Under the pieces are notes generated by a model. That model ran no database searches. It had not been told where the DNA came from and was given only the letters and a program-made list of their open reading frames with translations. The position numbers and the translations under genes are program-made. Shown piece by piece: positions 56,785 to 64,000 of a DNA stretch of 64,000 nt. The DNA comes from Simmondsia chinensis. Taxonomy: Eukaryota; Streptophyta; Magnoliopsida; Caryophyllales; Simmondsiaceae. Location of the stretch: the NCBI GenBank assembly GCA_018398585.1, contig JAGTTD010000008.1, positions 26,651,208 through 26,715,207 on the forward strand. Reading direction: 5' to 3'. The stretch's first letter is position 1; each line of letters begins with the position of its first letter.

Positions 56785-57140
56785 AATGAGGGAGTCTAAT
56801 GAAGCTTGAGCTTATAGGCTTGTAAATCTAAATGAGCCTATATAAATATAACGTATTAGCTTAAATAAGTCTAGTCAAGCCGAATTTGAGCCTAAATGAG
56901 CCTCGCCTAAGTTTAAATGAGAATAAATTAAGCTTAAATAAGCCTAAAAACCACAAGCTTAGTTATGAGTTTGACGAGCCAAGTTCAAGCTCAACCGAGC
57001 TAAGCTCAGGTCTATATGCAAGCCAAGCGCGAGCTTGAATTTTCTAAGCTCAAAAAGTTTCAGATCGAGTTCAAACCAAGCTAAACATAAATAAGTCAAG
57101 TTTTAAGCCTGATGAGCTCAAGTTCGACTCAGCACATATA
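56785..57140. repeat. Left arm of GAGCTTGAGCT-rich inverted repeat
   Basis: Dense with AAGCTTGAGCTTATAGGCTTG-like words. Its reverse complement aligns imperfectly with 58370-58660, for example TTTAGCTTGG, GGTTGAGCT and AACTAAGCTTG in the same order. Confidence 0.6.
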
Positions 57141-58320
57141 CATACTTAGCAAGAAGAGGGACAAAAAGGGAAGGATGGACTTGTGCCATGATGCCATCCA
57201 CCTAACTTTGATACCCACTTTGACAAGTATGACATCCAATTTGTTGAACTTAAAATTCAACTAAATCATCTAAATTTGACCTTGTAATTGAATTAAGTGA
57301 TGAGTGGCACATTATCCACCTAACCCAGCAAAGGGACTCTTTGAACATCTGCCGACCCTATAAGTATGATAATAGAAAAGAAATAACCAGAGAGGTATTA
57401 TTTCCTTATATTCTTTGACACCGGAATACAATTATCTGATGCTAATTCTTTAGTCATGAAAAAATCAAATTTAAAATGCTAAAGTATTATAGCATCAAAA
57501 AGTAATTTATGGTACGCATCAATTAGTTCTTAAGATTTAATTTTATTACTCTGATATTAATATAACGATGATTAATGATAAGTATAGTCTTTTTTTGAAT
57601 AATTATATAAGGAGGCAAATGGAATGACAACTACTTTGCACCATCAATAAGTTGACACTGTGTCTCTATCCCATCACAACAAATGTTTGTGTTTCCCATT
57701 AATTAAAAAAAATATATGTTTTTCATACTTTATATGGAATATAATCGTGTTGCAGATTATGTTAAAAAAATCGTGCTGCACATTGAATTGCTAATAATTT
57801 TTTTGGGTTATTAACGCCATAACTCTCTATACTTTGTTTATTGTATTAATTTAGTCCTTACACCTTTAATTGTTTTTATTTAGTCTATCTAGAATTGATA
57901 TTGTGTCGATATGGTCCTTAGATTAAAATTTATGTCAAGTTTTAAATGGAATTTTTAGTGATTTTATCATGTATTGGGTTAAATTGAGTCAGGGGGTGGA
58001 TTTACGATGGGTTACTCGCATCTAATGTGATTGTGTCAATAACTTAACTTCAATATGGCCAAAGGACTAAATTGACACAATATGGATGTAGACGGACAAA
58101 ATTGATACAATTAAAAGTACAAGGACTAAATTGGTACAATGAGAAAAGGATAGAGACCTTTGGTATACATAACCCTAACTTTTTTATATGGTAAGGCCTT
58201 GGGAGGGTGGGGCACGGCGGAATCACCTTAAAGGAGGCAACATTTGTCCCCAATGGTGATTGAATCTGGTGGCTTCTCTGACCCTCGGGGTCCTCCTCCA
58301 CCAAACCATGTCCCTAACAG
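57141..58320. other. Spacer between inverted-repeat arms
   Basis: AT-rich, with no gene. It contains a repeated GGACTAAATTG.TACAAT word (about 58063 and 58125). Confidence 0.45.
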
Positions 58321-58329
58321 ACTAGATTG

Positions 58330-58990
58330 CTGATAGTTAGGTTAGTTGCATATTTGAGCTGAATCGAGCCTTGGCTCTTCAAGCTTGAGGCTCGGTTTGT
58401 ATACATTTAGTTTAGCTTGGGTTCGATTCGAAGCTTGTTGATCTAGAAAACTTCTAGCTCGAGCTTGACTTGTCATAGGCTCGGGCTTGGTTGAGCTCGA
58501 ACTCAACTCGATTAGCTGCGAACTAAGCTTGCGACATTTAATTCACTTTAAGCTCAATTTAGACGTGTTTGGATTTGCCTAGGTTCAGGCTCAGCTCGCT
58601 TAAACTCAATCTTGGCTTGATTGGATATTTAAGCTAACAAATGTTTCAATGTATACTTTTAGGTTGGCTCAAACTCAATTCAAAGTTCAATTTAGACTTT
58701 AAGCTCATGCTTATGCTCATGCTCGATTGGCCTTGGTTGAGCTCAAATTTAACTCTATAAACTCTGAACTAACCTCGCAATATTTTGGCAACTTTAAGCT
58801 CAATTTAGACTTGATTGGCCTCGTTTGGGCTCAGGCTCAGCTCACTTAAACTCAAAACTTCGCTCGATTGGACATATTTAAGCTAATAAATTACATTAAG
58901 ATGGATTCATTTGGCTCGTTTAGGCTCACGAGCATATGAACTCGAGCTTCATTATGCTCGGCTTGACTTGATAAGCTAAATGAGCTAACT
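58330..58990. repeat. Right arm of the inverted repeat, two tandem units
   Basis: Two divergent units (about 58390-58660 and 58690-58920) share TTGGTTGAGCTC, TTTAAGCTCAATTTAGAC, CAGGCTCAGCTC and ATATTTAAGCTAA in the same order. No coding potential is seen. Confidence 0.6.
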
Positions 58991-59709
58991 CGGCTCAACT
59001 CAAGCTTGAAACATGCAAAACCTTTCGAAATTTATGACAAGTTGACTCTTGATACATTGAGAACTTGCTTGATTCATTCACACCTGTAAGTCAGGTTGAT
59101 AATTTTCTATATCGTTGTTATGACTATTTTACCCTTAACTTTCATTCAATAATGTGTTAAATAGAGCCATCTTTCAATGATTTGCTAATAATTTATTTAC
59201 CTCCTTACAACCTATAAGAGATTCTATCTCATGGAATAATTTGAATTACGGAATTTACCACTTAGGTACATGAAGTTTGAAGATTTATCACCTAAATAGT
59301 TTGATATTTTAATATATACAATGAGGTACCCTAAAGCTTAAAAATTTTATCACTCATGTATCCTAAAATGTTAAAATTTTATCAATTAGATATCTTTTGG
59401 CAAACTTTGATAGATTTTTTTATAAGAAATTATCATCATGGAACATAATTACAACAATTTGTAAGTGTACTCTACCATGATGTTACAACTTTTTTTATCT
59501 TAAACACGGGCATGTTTGATAACATAAAACTACTTTCCTTTTCCATTTTTAGTTCCCTTTTCATCTCTAATTTTTCTTTTCCACTTTTGCAACATAGAAA
59601 ACTGGAAGATACATATAAGTGACCCCAATTTTCCAATTTTCTAAAAATTGAGAATGATACATAAGTAATGTACAACACAATATATGAATCAACTTTTTCT
59701 CCTTAACGT

Positions 59710-60310
59710 AGGAGTGTAAACGAGTCGAGTTGACTTGAGAACCCCCATGTTGGAACTTAAGCATGATAAGGCTTATCGAGCTCAAATTCAAGCCGAGCTC
59801 TTATCGAGCTTTTTCAGCCCTTGTTCGAGCTTGATTCGATACAATTATAGTATGTTCAATGCTCAACTTGGCTTGGCTCGGCTTGTCAGGCTTATCAAGT
59901 CAAGTTGAGCTTGTTATCGAGTAGCGTCGAGCTTATTATTAAGCCCAATTAAGCTTAAAACTAAATGGAGTTTGCTACCAAGTCGAGCTCACTACCTACG
60001 CTTTTCAATTTACTATCGAGCCATTATCGAAACACTTTCAAACCAATGTCAACTATTAACGAGCTCTTAATGAGTCCTTAACAAGCCATTTAATAAGCTC
60101 ATATCAAACTATTCTTGAGTGTCAATGAACCAAGTGCCCCCTATTCGAACTCGGCTTGCTAAACTTATCAAGCCTGTTCGAACTTGACTTGATAAGCTAT
60201 CGAGCCTGCTCGAACTTGGCTCAATAAGCTACTGAGCCCACATAATAAATACAAATGAATCCTAATTGATTTCGAACGCAAGTAGTTCATCGAACACTTG
60301 GTTCGTTTAC
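59710..60310. repeat. Third GAGCTCGAGCTT-rich block
   Basis: TTATCGAGCT, TCGAGCTTG and AAGCTTATCAAGTC words recur in both orientations. The block resembles the 56.8 and 58.4 kb blocks in vocabulary but I could not align it in full. Confidence 0.5.
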
Positions 60311-61075
60311 TCTCCTACCTTAGGAGATAGATCGGTATCGCTTTTAAAAAAAGGAAGCTAGCCTTTAGTACCCCTAAATCCTACTCTATCACATTCTGTA
60401 AATATGAGTGTCTATAATTAAATAACTCAAATGATCCTCTTATTTGTCCTTTTTCTTTAAAATTATTTATTCCTTTTAAAATTGGGAACCTATCATAAGT
60501 ACTCTAAAATCATGTACATAAGAGGAGGAGAAGCTGGGGTTATATAGAAAAATATTATAAAATGAATGAGTTGTGTGAAAATGTAAAAGGGGGTGTGGGA
60601 GAAAAATTGAAAAACAAGGTTCCTATTTTACGAAGAAAATTTGGAAAACAGTTTAAAACTGCTTTCCAAATTTGTGAAGAATAGGAAAAATGGAAAATTG
60701 TTTTCTAACTGCTCCAATTAGAAAACTAAATGTAGAACCTATTTTCCAGTTTTTCTGGAAAATTGAAAATTTCTCTGTTATCAAATAGCCCTAACGAACA
60801 CATTATTTTGTAATATATAGATTTCTTTCTTGCTAATTTAACGAATGTTTTGTAATCCGATGAATTATTATGGAAAACATTGATATAATTCATAGATATT
60901 TACATACATACATACACATATATATTTTCAGGGTAGATAAGTGATAAATAATCAAAGTCAGGTGCCTGGTAGTAAAATACCTTTGAAACAAGGGTTATTT
61001 ACATTTACTACCCTAATATTTTTGGAAAAAATAAAAAGAATCCTAACCTTTTTGAATTATTAAAAACATCCATAC
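60311..61075. other. AT-rich region, no gene seen
   Basis: Contains runs of TTGGAAAAC and TTCCA words at about 60640-60770 that could form hairpins, and a TACATACATACACATATATA tract near 60901. No element is identified. Confidence 0.45.
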
Positions 61076-61734
61076 GTTTTTGTCGTACTAATAAAAGGTC
61101 CCTAAGTTTTTGTCGCATTAATAAAAAGATCTCTCTCCAGCATGATGACGTCATTTTTCATCCATAGAGGTGAGGTGGCTACTTTTTCTTTATTAATGCT
61201 ATAGTCAAATGACAAAAATAACATTCAATAGCCATATTTTTAAACAAATTAAACAAAAATAGATAGTTTCTATACAATACAATATCTCGATTTTTGTGCT
61301 TGTAAAGTAATAATAAGGGCATTGAAGGGTACTTTTGTCATTTCACTGTAACATTACTAAAAAAGTAGTCACATTAGCTTTGTCGACAAAAAGTGATGTC
61401 ATCACGCTGGATATGAGCCTTTTTATTTGTACAACAAAAACTTATGGGCTTTTTTATTAATTCAAAAAGGCAAGGGACCTTTTCATTATTTACAAAAATG
61501 TTGGATACTAAAATATAAATTACCCTTGAAATAATATAGATGAGGTTTAGTACATACATGTTGTGATTTGAGTACTTTGAGTTTCGACTTAGAGTTACAA
61601 ATAGGACTTAAAAATTACAAACGTAAATGGCCAAAAATGCAGAACGAATATAACAGAGAAAGAAGGCTGTGGATTTCACATGGTTCGGACTAAGCCTACA
61701 TCCATGGTACACCCTAAAGCTAGAAGAGACTAGA

Positions 61735-61790
61735 GGTGGCCACGGGCCGGTTTGGGCCGGGCCTGGCCTTGAAACGGGCTGGGCCCGGCA

Positions 61791-61824
<34 letters not shown>

Positions 61825-61942
61825 ACCCCCCCTAATTTTTTTTTTTTTAATATCATGAAAATTGGACACAAAAATGATACTAGTGGGATTCGAACCCCAT
61901 ACCTCTAACATGTAAGCCTTACCAATTACCATGTGAGCTCCA
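61735..61942 (-). repeat. SINE-like repeat 1: tRNA head, homopolymer, GC-rich body
   Basis: The minus strand begins TGGAGCTCACATGGTAATTGG (A-box-like, from 61942) and has a perfect B-box GGTTCGAATCC at 61886-61896. A poly-A/poly-G stretch then leads to a body of GCCCGGCCCA words. The box spacing fits a pol III tRNA-type promoter. It is not a tRNA gene, since no cloverleaf 3' half is present. Confidence 0.6.
61794..61832 (+). repeat. Poly-C tract
   Basis: 31 C, one A, then 7 C. On the minus strand it produces spurious poly-glycine frames. Confidence 0.95.
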
Positions 61943-62574
61943 ATTTTTTGTGGTATTAATAAAAAGCCCCTAAGTTTTTGTCACATTAATAAAAAGATCT
62001 CTCTTCCGCATGATGACGTCATTTTTCATCCATAGAGGTGAGGTGGCTACTGTTTCTTTATTAATGCTATAGTCAAATGACAAAAATAACCTTCGATAGC
62101 TATATTTTTAAACAAAACATCTCGATGTTCGTGCTTGTAAAGTAATAATAAGGGCATTGAAGGGTACTTTTGCCATTTTACTGTAACATTACTAAAAAAA
62201 GTTGTCACATCAGCTTTGTTGATGAAAAGTGATGTCATCACGCTGGATATGAGCCTTTTTATTTGTACAACAAAAACTTACGGGCTTTTTTATTAATTCA
62301 AAAAAGCAAGGGTCCTTTTCATTATTTACAAAAATATTGGATACTAAAATATAAATAACTCTTGAAATAATATAGATGAGGTTTAATACATACATGTTGT
62401 GATTTGAGTACTTCGAGTTTCGACTTAGAGTTACAAATAGGACTTAAAAATTACGAACATACATGGCTAATAATGCAGAACGAAAATAACAGTGAAAGAA
62501 GGCACTGGATTTTACTTGGTTTGGACTAAGCCTACATCCATGGTACCCCCCTAAAGCTAGAAGAGACTTGAGGT

Positions 62575-62784
62575 GGCCACGGGCGGTTCGGGCCAGGCCT
62601 GGCCCGAAAACAGGCTGGGCCGGGCCCAGGATGGGCCCGGCAGTTCCCCACCCCCCATATATATATATATATATATATATATTTTTAATATCATGAAAAT
62701 TGGACACAAAAATGACACTAGTGGAATTCAAACCCCATACCTCTAACATATAAGCCTTACCAATTACCATGTGAGCTCCAATAT
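62575..62784 (-). repeat. SINE-like repeat 2 (in duplicated unit)
   Basis: Same structure as repeat 1, with a decayed B box near 62724-62734 (TTTGAATTCC). The poly-C is replaced by a (TA)n tract at 62658-62682. Confidence 0.6.
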
Positions 62785-62997
62785 TTTTTAAATTTTATTG
62801 GATAAACAAACTATATAAGCATACACATACCTAATATAGCTGCCTTTGTGTTTAATTTAATATTTTTTTAATTTTTTATAAATATATATATCTCAAAAAT
62901 ATTTTTTATAAACAAACTATATAAAGCCCGGATGGTTATCCCCCTTTTTTTGAGATATATATAATTTAGTATTTTCATTACCCTAATATATCACAAA

Positions 62998-63170
62998 ATG
63001 GTTGTAGCTCATATGGTGGGGGCTTTACTTAACATGCGGGAGGTCTGGGGTTTGAATCCTCCCACCAACAAAAAAATTTCACCATTATTTTGGGGGGTTT
63101 CTACTCCCCAAACCCGGCCCGACCCGTGCGGGTCCGGGCAGGGCCGGGCTCTGGGCCTCCCTAGAGGAGA
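62998..63170 (+). repeat. SINE-like repeat 3
   Basis: A-box TAGCTCATATGG at 63005-63016 and B-box GGTTTGAATCC at 63049-63059 are followed by a body rich in CCCGGCCCGACCCGTGCGGG (63112-63155). The order is the same as in repeats 1 and 2 but on the plus strand. Confidence 0.6.
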
Positions 63171-64000
63171 CTCTCCACTATAATGTTTGATTACAAATAC
63201 CAGTAATTTCAACAATCTTTACCTAGGCTTACCCCAAATAAGGTTTTAGAATCCAAAACCTTAAACTCTAGCATAAAGATGCCTCGATCTTGTTTGCTCT
63301 ATTTTATTTCAAGTTTGCATGTGTGGTCGCCGTAGATATGAAAACAAAATAAAAGTGAAAAAGGGACTCAATAGGACTAGGGAGTGATCCTAATCACAAA
63401 CCACATATCTTTGACCTCAATCCCTCACCGTTTTAGGAGAAAAGGTTGTGATATGTTGGTGTATCTGACTTCGGTTATACTGTGAGTTTTGCTTACGCTT
63501 CAATTAAGAAGACTTTATTATATATTTTTATGGATTATTTGCGTTTTTTATGACAGAAAATTAAAAAGGATATGGACCTAACTCAAGTGGCAGTTACAGT
63601 TTCGTCGTACACTTAAAAGTCAGTAAGTGAGGCGGAGACAAACCCAAGAGCTTAAGAGTCCACTTATAAGCCCAATTTAATCAGGTTTTGAAGCCTGGCA
63701 CCCTTGACTTATAATTACTCGGATGAGTTTAGGTTTGACAAAATTAAGATGGAGCAAACCATATTAATGTCACCGGGTTAGGACCAATGCAATCAAAGGA
63801 CAAGCCTTGGCTGTCAAAGCCTTAAACTAAAGCCTCAAATCTGAACTTGTCAATAAGTGGGTACATATTAAAACTGGAATGTCATGCCTGAAGCCCGAGA
63901 ACTATAATACTATGAAGGTAAGTGCAGTAAAGATCTACGTGACGCTACGCTTAGCTAAGTTACGCTACTCCTAAGGAAGAAGTACAAGTGTGTAGTAAAA
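63171..64000. other. No recognisable gene or element
   Basis: Mixed AT-rich sequence to the window edge. No ORF, RNA gene or repeat is supported. Confidence 0.5.

Larger units (their letters stand above)
61076..62785 (+). repeat. Tandem duplication, unit about 0.85 kb
   Basis: Unit 1 (61076-61945) and unit 2 (61946-62785) are colinear. Shared landmarks include AAGATCTCTCT..GATGACGTCATTTTTCATCC (61144 and 62012) and CATGTTGTGATTTGAGTACTT. The GC-rich GGTGGCCACGGGC stretch and the tRNA-like end (61933 and 62771) are also shared. Unit 2 lacks about 30 bases present near 61230-61275 in unit 1. Confidence 0.85.

Noticed and set aside
61608..61932. Frames with long Gly or Pro runs
   Set aside because: They come from the poly-C tract and GC-rich SINE body read in different frames; there is no protein evidence.
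61886..61942. tRNA gene
   Set aside because: Only A- and B-box-like sequence is present. No acceptor stem or full cloverleaf can be formed, so a SINE head is more likely.

Overview
The window is nuclear DNA of a flowering plant. It is AT-rich, packed with nested retroelements, and holds one intron-containing host gene. It contains Caulimoviridae-type endogenous pararetrovirus (EPRV) sequence, Ty3/gypsy and Ty1/copia elements, L1-type and RTE-type LINEs and tRNA-derived SINE-like repeats. There is no bacterial or organellar operon structure. The species cannot be named from the sequence alone. Layout. (1) 1-19345 is an EPRV cluster with two kinds of viral unit. The A type, on the minus strand from 5390 leftwards, has leader, movement protein, coat protein with zinc finger, aspartic protease and reverse transcriptase. 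The B type, on the plus strand at 5385-11300 with shorter copies at 11300-12838 and 12840-14245, shares the leader, movement protein and N-terminal coat region. It then diverges into another zinc finger and a large Trp/Phe-rich region, with no protease or polymerase. A and B meet head-to-head at about 5385. B units are joined promoter-to-promoter in tandem. From 14.2 to 19.3 kb the cluster becomes a mosaic of short A and B pieces in alternating orientation, with AT-rich simple repeats. (2) 19446-30690 is a minus-strand L1-type LINE, split by a 5.77-kb gypsy chromovirus (21735-27508) with two 403-bp LTRs and a perfect CCAAG target duplication. (3) 32239-39612 is a minus-strand Yippee-like gene. 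Five exons give an unbroken 129-residue protein with the family CX2C-X52-CX2C zinc pattern. Intron 2 carries an antisense RTE LINE relic. (4) 40640-54040 is an old copia element (A) interrupted by a second copia (B, 41593-51318, LTRs 1.9/1.8 kb). Copia B is itself interrupted by an 865-bp solo LTR with a GATAT duplication, so nesting is three deep. (5) 54200-55985 is another LINE 3' fragment. (6) 56-64 kb has no convincing gene. It holds large imperfect repeats built on GAGCTCGAGCTT-like words, a tandem duplication of about 0.85 kb, and three copies of a tRNA-headed, GC-rich SINE-like repeat. The Yippee-like gene is the only locus I expect to make a normal host protein; all mobile-element coding regions are broken. 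The most unusual feature is the A/B pararetrovirus pair. It resembles the bipartite genome organisation proposed for some florendoviruses, with a 5.9-kb B unit that has its own promoter, primer site and poly(A) signal but no polymerase.
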